DNA of 61,133 nt from positions 1 to 61,133 of the forward strand of contig JAPJMW010000042.1 of NCBI GenBank assembly GCA_026461505.1, written 5' to 3'. A program made the translations under genes and the position numbers. The stretch comes from Beijerinckiaceae bacterium (lineage in GTDB: Bacteria; Pseudomonadota; Alphaproteobacteria; Rhizobiales; Beijerinckiaceae). The notes under the pieces were generated by a model that was not told where the DNA came from, ran no database searches, and worked only from the letters and a program-made list of their open reading frames with translations. Within the stretch, counting starts at the first letter, position 1; each line of letters begins with the position of its first letter. Positions 48,917 to 58,219 of the stretch are shown in pieces.

Positions 48917-50224
48917 TCAGTGTAATTTCAGCTTGGGACGAACCACTTGATTAACGTGTCCAATAAGGATCAGCAGCAAGCCTTTAAACCAGCCGTGAAT
49001 ACCAATGAGATGCATGCGATATAGAGAAATATAGGCAACGCGGGCGATATATCCTTCAATCGCCATGCGGCCACCTACGAGATTACCCATCAAGCTTCCA
49101 ACGGTCGAAAAACGGCTGAGCGAGATGAGCGAACCTCGGTCTTGATAGACGAAATCCTCTAATGGCTTCTTTTCAATCAAGCCGATCAGATTCCGAAATA
49201 CTGTTTTCGACATTTGTGCTGCCGATTGCGCACGCGGCGGAACGGGCTTGCCCGTATCGGGCATCATACAATTGCAACAATCACCCATCGCAAAGACGTG
49301 ATCATCAATGGTGGTTTGCAAGGTCTGGCGAACCTTGATTTGATTGTTGGGGGTCATTTCCAAACCATCAAGCCCGCCAGCAATCGCCGGACCGCGAACA
49401 CCCGCCGCCCATAAGATCAGGTCAGCTTTCACAGCCTCACCCGATCGGGTAACGAGCTGACCAGCTTCCGCACGGGTGACTTGGGTATTGGTACGCACAT
49501 CAACGCCTAGCGCTTCCAGTTCGGCCTTTGCTGAAGCCGCGAGTTTTTCAGGCAAGGCCGGTAATATGCGTGGGCCAGCTTCAATGAGCGTGACACGCAA
49601 ACGGCTTTCATCGAACACTTCCAGCCCATAATGACGTAAAGCTGAAGCGGAATTATATAATTCAGCCGCCAATTCGACACCCGTTGCACCGCCACCTACA
49701 ATGGCAATATCAACCGTTGCGGTTGATGTCGGATCAACACTTAAGGTTCGCGATACACGCAGGCAGTGATTCAGCAGTTTTGTCCTGAAACGATCGGCTT
49801 GCATGCGATCTTCAAGAAACAAACAATGTTCTTTGACACCAGGCGTTCCAAAATCATTGGAAACCGCACCAAACGCTAGAACGAGATAATCATAACGGAT
49901 GCGATGTCGTGCAATGATTTCTTTGCCCGCCTCATCTGAAATCGGCGCGATAACAACTTGCCTATTGGCGCGATCAATCGTCTCTAAGCTACCATAAAAA
50001 AAGCGATATCCCCATCGATGACCATGGCTCCGATAACCAACTTCATCAAGATTGGCATCAAGCGATCCGGCTGCGACCTCATGCAATAAGGGCTTCCAAA
50101 TATGCGTTTGGTTGCGCTCAACGAGAATAATGTCATAGTCATCCCGCCCATATTTATCGCCGAGACGCCGGACCAATTCCAATCCACCGGCCCCGCCACC
50201 GACAACAACAATCTGGGTTTTCAT
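48917..50224 (-). CDS. ndh: Type II NADH dehydrogenase (NDH-2-like)
   Basis: A single-subunit FAD NADH:quinone oxidoreductase, 435 residues. N-terminal FAD motif QIVVVGGGAGGLELVRRLG, NQTHIWKPLLHEVAAGS (NDH-2 signature), second NADH fold IAIVGGGATGVELAAEL, ILWAAGVRG and VFAMGDCCNC. The C-terminal amphipathic/hydrophobic helix (ARVAYISLYRMHLIGIHGW) suits membrane attachment. I start at the ATG at 50224 just before the FAD fold rather than the extra six residues. It is non-proton-pumping and could vent reductant under light. Confidence 0.9.
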   Translation of the reverse strand: MKTQIVVVGGGAGGLELVRRLGDKYGRDDYDIILVERNQTHIWKPLLHEVAAGSLDANLDEVGYRSHGHRWGYRFFYGSLETIDRANRQVVIAPISDEAGKEIIARHRIRYDYLVLAFGAVSNDFGTPGVKEHCLFLEDRMQADRFRTKLLNHCLRVSRTLSVDPTSTATVDIAIVGGGATGVELAAELYNSASALRHYGLEVFDESRLRVTLIEAGPRILPALPEKLAASAKAELEALGVDVRTNTQVTRAEAGQLVTRSGEAVKADLILWAAGVRGPAIAGGLDGLEMTPNNQIKVRQTLQTTIDDHVFAMGDCCNCMMPDTGKPVPPRAQSAAQMSKTVFRNLIGLIEKKPLEDFVYQDRGSLISLSRFSTVGSLMGNLVGGRMAIEGYIARVAYISLYRMHLIGIHGWFKGLLLILIGHVNQVVRPKLKLH

Positions 50225-50294
50225 CGCTTGGAGGCCTCTCATCGATTTTGCTTAGGGTGGATTAATAAAATATCTAGCAAAGTTAGGTGTACTA

Positions 50295-51455
50295 TTAGCT
50301 TGCCATAGAAAGCGCCTCATTGGCATGACGGCTCATAATCTCTTTGAGTGCATTGAGCAAGCGATCGACATTCTCTGCTCTTGCTCCTTCACCCATCAGA
50401 CCTATGCGCCATATTTTTCCCGCAAGCGGACCAAGACCCGCTCCGATCTCGATATTAAAATCGTTAAGCAGAGAGGCCCTTAGCTGAGCATCATGAGCGG
50501 TTGAAGGAATTTTGATCGCGTTCAATTGCGGCAGGCGATATGGCTCGTCAACCAGAAGCTCAAGGCCTAGAGCGGTAATTCCGCTGAGCAATTGCAGATG
50601 CGCTGCCCGATGACGCTCAAACGACGCCTCAAGACCTTCCAAATGCAATCTGCGCAACGATTCATGCAACGCATACAGGCTATTAACAGGTGCTGTGTGG
50701 TGATAGGCGCGAGCTTTGTCGCCACCCCAATAGGCCATCACTTGGGTGATATCTAAGAACCACGAGAGAACGGGTGTTTTACGCTGTTTGACATGTTCGA
50801 CAGCGCGTGGACTAAACGAGACAGGCGATAGGCCTGGTGGGCAGCTCAGGCATTTTTGGCTACCCGAATAGACGGCGTCGATACCCCACTCATCAAGCTT
50901 GATCGGTATACCCGCAAGCGATGTTACCGCATCCATAATGGTTAAGGCACCATGTTTGCGCGCTATTGCGGCAATCGCGCTCGCATCCGATTGAACGCCT
51001 GTTGATGTTTCGGCATGAACGAAGCCTACAAATTTAATGTCCCTATGATGCACTAAAGCATCTTCGATGGATTGAGGATCAACCGGCGTACCCCAGACAA
51101 AATCAAGCGGGATGACCTGCGCGCCACCACGTAGCGCCACTTCACACATGCGGGTGCCGAATACCCCATTACGCGCAATCAAAATTTTATCGCCCGGTTC
51201 AATCAAGTTCAGCAGGCAAGCATCCATACCAAGGCTTCCTGGCCCGGCCACCGCGAAGGTGGCTTCATTGCTTGTGGCAAAGGCCATTTGAAGCATTGTC
51301 TTAATTTCAGACATGAGGCCGATGAAAGACGGATCAAGATGTCCGATGGTTTGTCCGGCCATGGCCATAAGGACTTCGGACGCGACCGGAGAAGGTCCCG
51401 GACCGAGTAAAAGGCGAGTTGGCGGCAAAAAGGATTCACGGAAGGTACGATTCAT
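50295..51455 (-). CDS. Alanine/serine-glyoxylate aminotransferase
   Basis: A 386-residue class V PLP aminotransferase. GPGPSPVASEVLMAMAGQTIGHLDPSF and the PLP lysine in SGSQKCLSCPPGLSPVSFS are family marks, as is HHTAPVNSLYALHESL. It converts glyoxylate to glycine, the photorespiratory salvage step. Whether alanine or serine is the donor cannot be told from sequence alone. Confidence 0.9.
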   Translation of the reverse strand: MNRTFRESFLPPTRLLLGPGPSPVASEVLMAMAGQTIGHLDPSFIGLMSEIKTMLQMAFATSNEATFAVAGPGSLGMDACLLNLIEPGDKILIARNGVFGTRMCEVALRGGAQVIPLDFVWGTPVDPQSIEDALVHHRDIKFVGFVHAETSTGVQSDASAIAAIARKHGALTIMDAVTSLAGIPIKLDEWGIDAVYSGSQKCLSCPPGLSPVSFSPRAVEHVKQRKTPVLSWFLDITQVMAYWGGDKARAYHHTAPVNSLYALHESLRRLHLEGLEASFERHRAAHLQLLSGITALGLELLVDEPYRLPQLNAIKIPSTAHDAQLRASLLNDFNIEIGAGLGPLAGKIWRIGLMGEGARAENVDRLLNALKEIMSRHANEALSMAS

Positions 51456-51768
51456 GATGATTTCCCCGAATTATAATTTTTTATGAAAGAAATTATGCCG
51501 GGCGGCTGAATTAAACGCGGCCAATCCGGGAATGCAACTCTGTTAAACACTAAACGGACGAAGGTTCGAATTGGATTACTCGGAAAGGGATGAATTCAGA
51601 AAATTATGCTCATGCCGATGATCTTAGCCAAAACAGGCAATAATCTGTTTAGCTTGCCTTCCCCTCTCGGAGGACTGGGCTATCGCCAATAAGCGGCATT
51701 AATGCAACGATCATTCATTCGTTGCTTATGGTATTTGCTTTCCACCGGTCGAACGGTGAGCTTATAAT
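51456..51768. other. Noncoding gap, no feature identified
   Basis: 313 bp between the aminotransferase start and the AT-rich region. It presumably holds the aminotransferase promoter and the end of the methyltransferase message. A weak AACAG/CTGTT pairing is present around 51633-51651. No gene, tRNA or clear terminator seen. The base composition turns AT-rich from here on. Confidence 0.4.
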
Positions 51769-52596
51769 CTATTTCCTTACGATTAAATATTGTGGGCAAT
51801 AGGTTCTTCCGCTCAATATGCCCATAATTTTTGCGTCTAATCCACCATCATTAAAGTGAATAGATTTTGGCTTCCAGTTTTCAATTTCTTTCATATAGTC
51901 TGGCACAAACGATATATCAGCGAGTGCTAGAACACCGTCCGATTTAAGAACACGCCAAATCTCCTGCAACGCATCACGTCTGTCTTGTCGTTCATCGATA
52001 TTGTGAATGACCCAATGGGATACAACAATATCAAATGACTGGTCGGCAAATGGTATTTGCCTTGCATCACCTGTTCTAATTTGAACTCTATCCGCAACAC
52101 CTGCGATTTCTGCATTTTCTATTGCGGCATCTGGTGAATTTTTGGATTGGTCTTCACTTTTCCAAATATCAATTCCAAAAGATTTTCCTGATTTTAGTCT
52201 TTTAGCTGCCCCAATTACCAATAGTCCCCTACCACAACCAACATCCAAAACGGTCTCATCGCCATTCCATTTTCGGACATTATCAATCTGGTTCATCAGA
52301 ATTTCACAGGTACGAAGTTTACCTATCCGGCTTGACCAAACCATATAGGAACCCATCCCAAGTCCATAGGCGGTAGCCATCACAGCGACGATCTCTAATG
52401 CCAATAGGAGATAACCGGCTAAAAAAACCGATGATAGGATGGATACAAGCATCCCAAATATACCGATGCCAAACATGCCGTAGCAAATAGCTGGAGCATC
52501 AAGACCATAGTTGATTTTAGCTCGTGTCATTGGCAGGTCTACAAAATGTTCATCCGTAGGTCGAAAGTACGGGTAAGGCGGTAGGCCGGATGGCAT
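51769..52596 (-). CDS. Membrane-anchored SAM-dependent methyltransferase
   Basis: A 275-residue protein with two hydrophobic helices near the N-terminus (about residues 36-58 and 62-85), then a class I methyltransferase domain: ETVLDVGCGRGLLVIGAAKRL, GIDIWKSEDQSKNSPDA, FDIVVSHWVIHNI and VLKSDGVLALADIS. The IDIWxxxDQSxN pattern recurs in a family of membrane methyltransferases whose substrates are unknown to me. Stand-alone on the minus strand at the edge of the accessory region. Confidence 0.8.
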   Translation of the reverse strand: MPSGLPPYPYFRPTDEHFVDLPMTRAKINYGLDAPAICYGMFGIGIFGMLVSILSSVFLAGYLLLALEIVAVMATAYGLGMGSYMVWSSRIGKLRTCEILMNQIDNVRKWNGDETVLDVGCGRGLLVIGAAKRLKSGKSFGIDIWKSEDQSKNSPDAAIENAEIAGVADRVQIRTGDARQIPFADQSFDIVVSHWVIHNIDERQDRRDALQEIWRVLKSDGVLALADISFVPDYMKEIENWKPKSIHFNDGGLDAKIMGILSGRTYCPQYLIVRK

Positions 52597-52886
52597 TTAT
52601 CATTTTCGTGCAGTGCTGATGATTGATTTTTCTTGTGATTACATTAGCCAATCAATGCCTATCGAATTATGCTCTATACAGCCATTAACGACGAGATCGT
52701 TAAGCTCACTGTTCAGATTAAAAATGGCATCAAGGCGCTTAAGTTCGCACTTGCCTTGCTGACACCTTGGAAATCCGCAGCGATGATAATAAATTCGAAA
52801 TGATTGCCGACAAAACTAAACTCGCCGCTATCCTAGCATAACAAAATACGGTCACGGGAAATGTTAGTGTTTTGTTCGCAAATGGC
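52597..52886. other. Noncoding gap with a possible gene remnant
   Basis: 290 bp outside the left inverted repeat. A short frame at 52669-52803 (+) reads INDEIVKLTVQIKNGIKALKFALALL and continues plausibly in another frame to a TAA near 52842, as a frameshifted leftover of a small gene would. I do not recognise it. No other structure seen. Confidence 0.3.
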
Positions 52887-52917
52887 GCGCCAATCAATTA
52901 AGTAAATAAACACTTTA
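52887..52917. repeat. Left copy of a 31-bp inverted repeat
   Basis: Matches the reverse complement of 60851-60881 at 29 of 31 positions, centred on AATTAAGTAAATAAACA. The pair brackets about 8 kb of AT-rich genes. No transposase gene is complete in between. Confidence 0.75.
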
Positions 52918-52932
52918 GGCTCACCGCGGATT

Positions 52933-53070
52933 TTAAAAGCGATCGGAATATATAGCAGCGGCTTGTTGACGTTTCTCGTTTTCTAAACTTGGCTCATTCG
53001 ACGCCAATTTCAGTTTGGCCTGTCGCAAAATATTCAGTGAATTTTCATCCGAATAACGCTTCCCGGTCAT
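52933..53070 (-). pseudogene. Remnant of IS3-type transposase OrfA N-terminus
   Basis: ATG at 53070 begins MTGKRYSDENSLNILRQAKLKLAS, which resembles the start of IS3-family OrfA proteins (GKRYSDE-x-x-L-x-x-L-R-x-x-x-LKLAS), then drifts and stops after 45 residues at 52933. The helix-turn-helix continuation and OrfB are missing. It ends 16 bp from the left inverted repeat, so the mobile element was cut here. Confidence 0.55.
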
Positions 53071-53143
53071 CTCCGGCTCGCTTCACTGACGCCAATATAA
53101 TGGCGGAACTTTAGGGGGGAGGGGGGCTAAGACACAAAAACCC

Positions 53144-53479
53144 TTATTCATTATAAAAAATCTCGTTCAATTGTTCCCAACCTTTTTGGCCGGGCAGAGG
53201 AACTTGCATGGGATCACAAAGTCGGAGCCAATCTACGTTTCTCGGATTTTTGCTTAGTCTTGACATATCGGCATCATAATCATCTCCAACATATTCATAG
53301 TAAGCAAATTCATAATAGCGGCCATCTGGCATCTTCTTTAGGAAAATACTAAAATTAGTAATATTCGATTTTGTTAAAAGATCACGAATTCCCGGGCCAC
53401 TATGAAGGCTCTTGTAATCTTCAACATATTCGCTCTTTAATTCAATTATCATTCCAAATCGACGTTTTTTACGATTCAT
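53144..53479 (-). CDS. L-rhamnose mutarotase-family protein
   Basis: A 111-residue dimeric alpha/beta-barrel-like protein of the RhaM/RhaU mutarotase family: YKSLHSGPGIRDLLTKSNITNFSIFLKKMPDGRYYEFAYYEYVGDD followed by a WLRLCDPMQVPLPGQ segment and a LNEIFYNE end, close to the family's LxEVFYL. Family members interconvert anomers of rhamnose or fucose. Its stop is about 30 bp downstream of the next gene's stop direction on the same strand, so it may be co-transcribed with the 53517 gene. Confidence 0.7.
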   Translation of the reverse strand: MNRKKRRFGMIIELKSEYVEDYKSLHSGPGIRDLLTKSNITNFSIFLKKMPDGRYYEFAYYEYVGDDYDADMSRLSKNPRNVDWLRLCDPMQVPLPGQKGWEQLNEIFYNE

Positions 53480-53516
53480 ATAAAAGCTCTTCTAATTTTA
53501 TCAAAAAATCATATTT

Positions 53517-54653
53517 CTAATTTATAATAGCGATTGATTTAAGTTTATCTTCGTTAATATTTATTCCTAATCCAACAGCATCTCCCAGTATTGCGACGCC
53601 GTCTGAAATAACGTGAACACTTTGGACAATTGAACTATCAAATTCAAAATCATTCGCTATATGAACGGGATAGGGGTCATGTAATGCTGCCGCAAGATGC
53701 AAGTGTGCCGCCATTCCTATAGGAGTTAATGTGCTCACTAAAGGATGAACCCCAATTGCTGCAGCTTCGCAAATATGGGCAATACTCATAGCTTGCTTAA
53801 AACCACCAACATTTTCTAAGCTTAGCGCGATACGATCTGCCGCCTTAAGCAATTCAACTTGCATCATCGATTTAACTGAAACAATTGAAGTGCTTAATTG
53901 AACCGGAATTGGTAGTGTTTCCCTCAAGCTAGCATGTCCAGTTAAGTCGTTTTTTAAGAATGGTTGTTGAAGCGTCAAATTCGAGTGGAAACGTTTCCTA
54001 AAAATATCGGAAAACATTCTGCATACTAGTGAAGGGTTTTCCATCGACTGTTGTGCATCAGCACAAACGTAAATATCATTGCCTACCGCATCCAGAATAT
54101 CGATTAATAACTTAGTGTTTGCAGCTGTAGTAACTGCCAATGATTTTGAATCCGCATATGACTCTAACCTAATTATTATACCTCGATAACCAGACGCAAT
54201 TTCTCTTTTCGCGTTATCAACAATTGTTTCTACATTAGCTCCGTCAATTTGAATCATTAATTCTATTCGTTTACGATATGCGCCACCTAAAACTTGATGT
54301 ACAGAACAGTTACGATGTTTCCCAATAATATCAAAAATGGCCATATCAATTGCTGCCCTTGCAGTGGGGCAATTGTTTGGGAAACGATCGTCAACTTTAT
54401 CGAGTATCTGATGCAATAAGTTAATATTGCAAGCTTCTTGGCCAACTATACTATCTTTATAATTTTTTAGCGTGACTAGAATTCCAGCTAAACCTTGTTC
54501 ACCTCGACCAGAAATAGAAGCAGCTTCACCAAAGCCTGTTAATCCATTTTCAGCTCGAATGATAATGATTATTGCCTCCCGGTTATCGAAAGCGCTTTTA
54601 TTTTTAACTAATTTTACATCAATTAGAAAAAAATCTATATTTTTAATTTTCAT
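53517..54653 (-). CDS. Enolase-superfamily protein lacking most catalytic residues
   Basis: A 378-residue member of the mandelate racemase/muconate lactonising group by fold and local similarity (PTARAAIDMAIFDIIGKH, VLGGAYRKRI, NVGGFKQAMSIAHICEAAAIGV). Compared with the intact relative at 56105, the KxK general-base pair K182/K184 is I160/R162, metal ligand E252 is Q229, the D277-E278 pair is S254-T255, and K301 is S278; only the first metal Asp (D199) remains. The frame is undamaged, which argues for selection as a non-catalytic or altered protein rather than decay. Minus strand, upstream of the mutarotase-like gene, with an AT-rich 214-bp leader (54654-54867) in which I see no clear promoter. 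Confidence 0.8.
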   Translation of the reverse strand: MKIKNIDFFLIDVKLVKNKSAFDNREAIIIIIRAENGLTGFGEAASISGRGEQGLAGILVTLKNYKDSIVGQEACNINLLHQILDKVDDRFPNNCPTARAAIDMAIFDIIGKHRNCSVHQVLGGAYRKRIELMIQIDGANVETIVDNAKREIASGYRGIIIRLESYADSKSLAVTTAANTKLLIDILDAVGNDIYVCADAQQSMENPSLVCRMFSDIFRKRFHSNLTLQQPFLKNDLTGHASLRETLPIPVQLSTSIVSVKSMMQVELLKAADRIALSLENVGGFKQAMSIAHICEAAAIGVHPLVSTLTPIGMAAHLHLAAALHDPYPVHIANDFEFDSSIVQSVHVISDGVAILGDAVGLGININEDKLKSIAIIN

Positions 54654-54867
54654 AACTTTAAGCTTTCCAAATTTTACTATAGATTTGATTATATGTTATA
54701 AAACTTAAACCTCTGCGATAAATAGACTGAGTGACATCTATAAAATTATGATTTTGTTGTCGTTGTAAAACTCCGATAGATATATTTATATTCGACGTAT
54801 AATTATTAGCACAAAAGATATAGTTATTGTATTTTTTAATAAACATCGTGAGCTATACTTTCAGGTT

Positions 54868-55920
54868 TTATAAACTTTGTTTTAGTGACTCTTTTTTTGG
54901 TGCTGCACATGAATCGCGAATAATTAGCTCTGTACGCAACAGGATATCTTTTCTGATTTTTTCGTTGTCTAAGTTAGCTTCAATGATGGCAATCACAGTA
55001 TCACTGGCTAGACTACCCATTAGAAATCTTTGTTCTTTAAGTGTTGTTATTCCGGGTTGAAAAAAATCAACCCAATCAGGATCATCAAATCCAATTAAAC
55101 TTAAATCTAATGGAATATTGATGTTATGATGCTTTAGGCATTGTAAAGCAGATCCCATCATTATTTCACTGCAGACAATGATAGCTGTGGGCAGAACTTT
55201 CCCTGTAATCAGTTTTTGAGTTGCATCATAAGCTTTCTGCTTATCATAATTGCCATATGCGATAAGCTCTTCATTGAAATAAAGATTAGTTAATTCATGA
55301 CCTTGGCGATAACCGCCTAACCTATTTTGGCCGGTCTCAATTAATTGCGATCCGGCAACAATACCAATTCTTTCGTGCCCAATGGAGTTTAAGTAAACTA
55401 CAGCATCACATGCTGCTTGTCTGTCATCCGACCTAATACTTGGTATATTTCGATTGTTGATTTTGCAATTAATTAAAACAATTGGAAACCCAGTTTCAGC
55501 TACGTCAGAAAAAAGACTAATGTTTTCTGTAAGAGGCGAAACGATAATGCCGTCAACTCCCCGCTTACGTAATTCGCTCAAATATTCTTTTTCTCGGGCA
55601 GGACTGTCTGCTGTATTACAAATAAATACATTATAACCAGCAAGGTGGGCTGCCTCTTCAACGCCCTGTACAAAAACAGTCCAGTGATAACTGGCAATCT
55701 CACTGACCATTACGCCGATTGTTTGTGTACGCTTTAATCGCAGTGACCGCGCAATACCATTTACTCTGTAATTTAATTGTTTTGCAGCCTTCAAAACAGA
55801 CTTTCTGGTTTTTTCACTATAAGACCCATAGCTGCCAAGTACTCGACTAGCCATGCCTACCGAAACATTTGCCGCTGCAGCTACATCTTTTAGCGTTATG
55901 GACTTAGTTCGCTGTTTCAT
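54868..55920 (-). CDS. LacI-family transcriptional regulator
   Basis: A 350-residue LacI/GalR repressor: N-terminal HTH SITLKDVAAAANVSVGMASRVLGSYGSYSEKTRKSV, hinge helix region NGIARSLRLKRTQTIGVMV, and a sugar-binding-like effector domain (GFDDPDWVDFFQPGITTL near the end). ATG at 55920 chosen over a TTG nine bases upstream. It is divergent from the intact enolase-superfamily gene; matching palindromes lie in that gap (56025-56038) and upstream of the ABC importer (60489-60508), so it probably controls the whole island. Confidence 0.9.
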   Translation of the reverse strand: MKQRTKSITLKDVAAAANVSVGMASRVLGSYGSYSEKTRKSVLKAAKQLNYRVNGIARSLRLKRTQTIGVMVSEIASYHWTVFVQGVEEAAHLAGYNVFICNTADSPAREKEYLSELRKRGVDGIIVSPLTENISLFSDVAETGFPIVLINCKINNRNIPSIRSDDRQAACDAVVYLNSIGHERIGIVAGSQLIETGQNRLGGYRQGHELTNLYFNEELIAYGNYDKQKAYDATQKLITGKVLPTAIIVCSEIMMGSALQCLKHHNINIPLDLSLIGFDDPDWVDFFQPGITTLKEQRFLMGSLASDTVIAIIEANLDNEKIRKDILLRTELIIRDSCAAPKKESLKQSL

Positions 55921-56024
55921 AAGTTCCAAATGTTTTTTTGATTACTGAGCCTGCGCGTCTTTTTTTAAAGGTTTAAATAATTAAGCCGTTTGCAAACTTA
56001 GTATTTGAAATTCGCCCCGTCAAC

Positions 56025-56038
56025 GTATAACGTTCTAC
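56025..56038. promoter_or_regulatory. Putative LacI-family operator ahead of the 56105 gene
   Basis: GTATAACGTTCTAC, a 14-bp dyad with central CG and one mismatch from perfect symmetry. The same core (GTATAACGTTATAC) forms the perfect palindrome at 60489-60508. Central-CG palindromes are typical LacI-family operators. Confidence 0.55.
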
Positions 56039-56104
56039 TTCATATATAACTCGTTTCAAAAAACGAAGTGCCTGCTATTTTAATTTTTCATTGGATTATC
56101 CATT

Positions 56105-57313
56105 ATGATAATTACGGGTATTGACCTAATTCCCTTAAGTCTGACCATGGGCCAAGTGGGATCTGCTCTGGGCTTTGATTCCTCGTCAGTCGAAAATAAG
56201 GGTGCGTCTGCTGAAACCCTTGCTGCTCAGCGTTACGCTCCTCCGGAAACAGTATTTGTTCGAATTCTTACGGATGAGAAATTTGAAGGTTTTGGTGATG
56301 GAGCTACGTTACCGCATTACTTGGGCCATGGAATCGGGAGTATGCTCGATTGGCTTAAGAGGTTTCGAAAGGTTTTGATAGGTTGTAACCCGCTAAATAT
56401 AGCCGATATTCATCGGCAAATGGAATCCGTAGCAAGCATAGGTGTCCCGGGATGCCGTCCAGCTCAAGCGGCAATTGACATGGCTATCTACGATCTTGTT
56501 GCTAAAGTCCATGGCTGTCCTGTTTACGAACTACTTGGCGGGGCACTTCGTCAAGAAGTCGAATTACAAACTCAAATGCACGGTCATTCCGTCGAGCAAC
56601 TTTTAAGCGTTTGCGAGTACTATATGAATAAGGGCTTCACTGGTTTGAAGCTAAAAATTGGAGGTAAAATTAGGCGGGAAGGTTTTTCTAAATCTTCTAT
56701 TGATGAAGAAGCTGAAAAAATAATTGGTGTCGTATCGCGCTTACCGGGCTCTATTCAGGTTGACGTAGACGCAAATCAAGCTCTGGCTAGCCCTAAAATT
56801 ACAATTGGTATTTTTGAGCGTGTTTTAAGGGAAGCGTTTCATCCTAATTTGGCAATTGAACAACCTCTTCATCATTTAGATATAGCAGGTCATGCTTTTA
56901 TAAGGCGTCGCTTGCCATTTCCCATGGTTTTAGATGAGGCCGTTACCTCGCCAGAAGCAATGATACAAATTGTTAGGCTTCAAGCAGCAGATAGAGTCGT
57001 TTTAAAGCCTAATCGCGTAGGTGGATTATGGCAGGCCCAAAAAATAGTCAGCATCTGTGAAGCGAACGGTATTGGAATAAGCTTAGACACAATGCCTTTT
57101 ACTCTTTTAGGTGATACGATGCTGTGCCATTTAGGATCGACGATTAAGGTCCACTACCCTCTCGATGGAGAAGGTCATACATTTTTCTCATCATCTCCGT
57201 TTGTTGGCGGGGTAACGCTAAAAAACGGCCATGGAATTTTATCAAAGCAGCCGGGATTTGGCGTTGAAATTGACGAGGATCAGCTTTCAAAAATGGCTGA
57301 CGCCTCAGTCTAA
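56105..57313 (+). CDS. Mandelate racemase/muconate lactonising enzyme family protein, intact active site
   Basis: A 402-residue enolase-superfamily enzyme of the MLE-type subgroup: capping domain to about residue 125, then the barrel. Acid-base lysines K182 and K184 (KLK) at strand 2, metal ligands D222 (DAN), E252 (EQP) and E278 (LDEA), and K301 at strand 6 (LKPNRVGG) are all present. Superfamily members with this layout include epimerases and dehydratases for sugar acids, dipeptides and hydroxyproline derivatives; the neighbouring polar-amino-acid-type importer hints at an amino-acid-like substrate. Substrate not assignable from sequence. Divergent from the LacI gene. Confidence 0.85.
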   Translation: MIITGIDLIPLSLTMGQVGSALGFDSSSVENKGASAETLAAQRYAPPETVFVRILTDEKFEGFGDGATLPHYLGHGIGSMLDWLKRFRKVLIGCNPLNIADIHRQMESVASIGVPGCRPAQAAIDMAIYDLVAKVHGCPVYELLGGALRQEVELQTQMHGHSVEQLLSVCEYYMNKGFTGLKLKIGGKIRREGFSKSSIDEEAEKIIGVVSRLPGSIQVDVDANQALASPKITIGIFERVLREAFHPNLAIEQPLHHLDIAGHAFIRRRLPFPMVLDEAVTSPEAMIQIVRLQAADRVVLKPNRVGGLWQAQKIVSICEANGIGISLDTMPFTLLGDTMLCHLGSTIKVHYPLDGEGHTFFSSSPFVGGVTLKNGHGILSKQPGFGVEIDEDQLSKMADASV

Positions 57314-57415
57314 AATATGATATTTTTCAGGGCAGCATTAAATACCAGGATGGTTACCTATGAAGAGAAGTTATGAATCTGAGAAAAATCAGATTTCTTT
57401 TGCATTGTCTTGAGT

Positions 57416-58219
57416 TTAATTGGGACGAAGAACCGAATTGACAAATTGTTGTGTTCTTTTTTCTTTTGGATTTTTTAATAATTCAGAAGGTGGTCCGTCT
57501 TCAATGATAGTTCCACCATCCATAAAAATCATACGATCTCCAACGTGATCAGCAAAACCCATTTCATGGGTGACAACGAGCATCGTTCGACCATCTCTCG
57601 CTAGCTCCTCCATAATTGCCAATACATCACCGACTGTTTCCGGGTCTAAGGCTGAAGTTGGTTCATCAAACATCATCAATGATGGGTTCATCGCTAAAGC
57701 ACGAGCTATTGCAACACGCTGCTGTTCTCCTCCAGAAAGTTGACTTGGATAGGCGCTCGCTCGGTGTTCAAGCCTGACCTTTCGAAACATATCCATTGCC
57801 CGTTCATCAGCAAGTTTTCGTGATTCTCCGAGCACTTTCATCGGGGCAAGAGTAACATTTTCTAGCGCAGTTAAATGTGGATAAAGATTAAAGTTTTGAA
57901 AAATCATACCAATGCGTTTTCGAAGCGAAACAATATTTTTGGAATGCGCATTAACGATGTCGCCCTCAAAGACTATGCGACCTGATTGTATATCCTCAAG
58001 ACCATTTACACACCGCAAGAAAGTTGATTTTCCAGTGCCACTTGGTCCAACTATTACGACCACTTGGCCGGCCTGTACATTAAAGCTGATATTATTAAAT
58101 ATAATTTTTTTGCCAAAGCTCTTAGTGACAGAATCGACACGAAGTATTGGATCAGTCTGGATGACTGATAGCCCCGGTTCAGTTGACAAAATTATTCCTC
58201 TCTTCGAGCATTGCGCCAA
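57416..58219 (-). CDS. Polar amino acid ABC transporter ATP-binding protein
   Basis: A 267-residue GlnQ/HisP-type ATPase: Walker [11 protein letters not shown]-loop [16 protein letters not shown], signature [15 protein letters not shown], Walker [14 protein letters not shown] and the H-loop VVTHEMGFA. It is the last gene of SBP-permease-permease-ATPase. The ATG at 58219 overlaps the upstream permease by 41 bp; a TTG at 58189 would shorten the overlap. Converges with the 56105 gene. Confidence 0.92.
   Translation of the reverse strand: MAQCSKRGIILSTEPGLSVIQTDPILRVDSVTKSFGKKIIFNNISFNVQAGQVVVIVGPSGTGKSTFLRCVNGLEDIQSGRIVFEGDIVNAHSKNIVSLRKRIGMIFQNFNLYPHLTALENVTLAPMKVLGESRKLADERAMDMFRKVRLEHRASAYPSQLSGGEQQRVAIARALAMNPSLMMFDEPTSALDPETVGDVLAIMEELARDGRTMLVVTHEMGFADHVGDRMIFMDGGTIIEDGPPSELLKNPKEKRTQQFVNSVLRPN

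Noticed and set aside
51541..51600. GGTTCGAAT resembling a tRNA T-loop
   Set aside because: The flanking bases do not pair as a T-stem and no acceptor or anticodon arm is present.
54658..54846. 62-residue minus-strand frame upstream of the 53517 gene
   Set aside because: Asn/Ile/Tyr-rich translation expected from AT-rich spacer; no motif or start signal.
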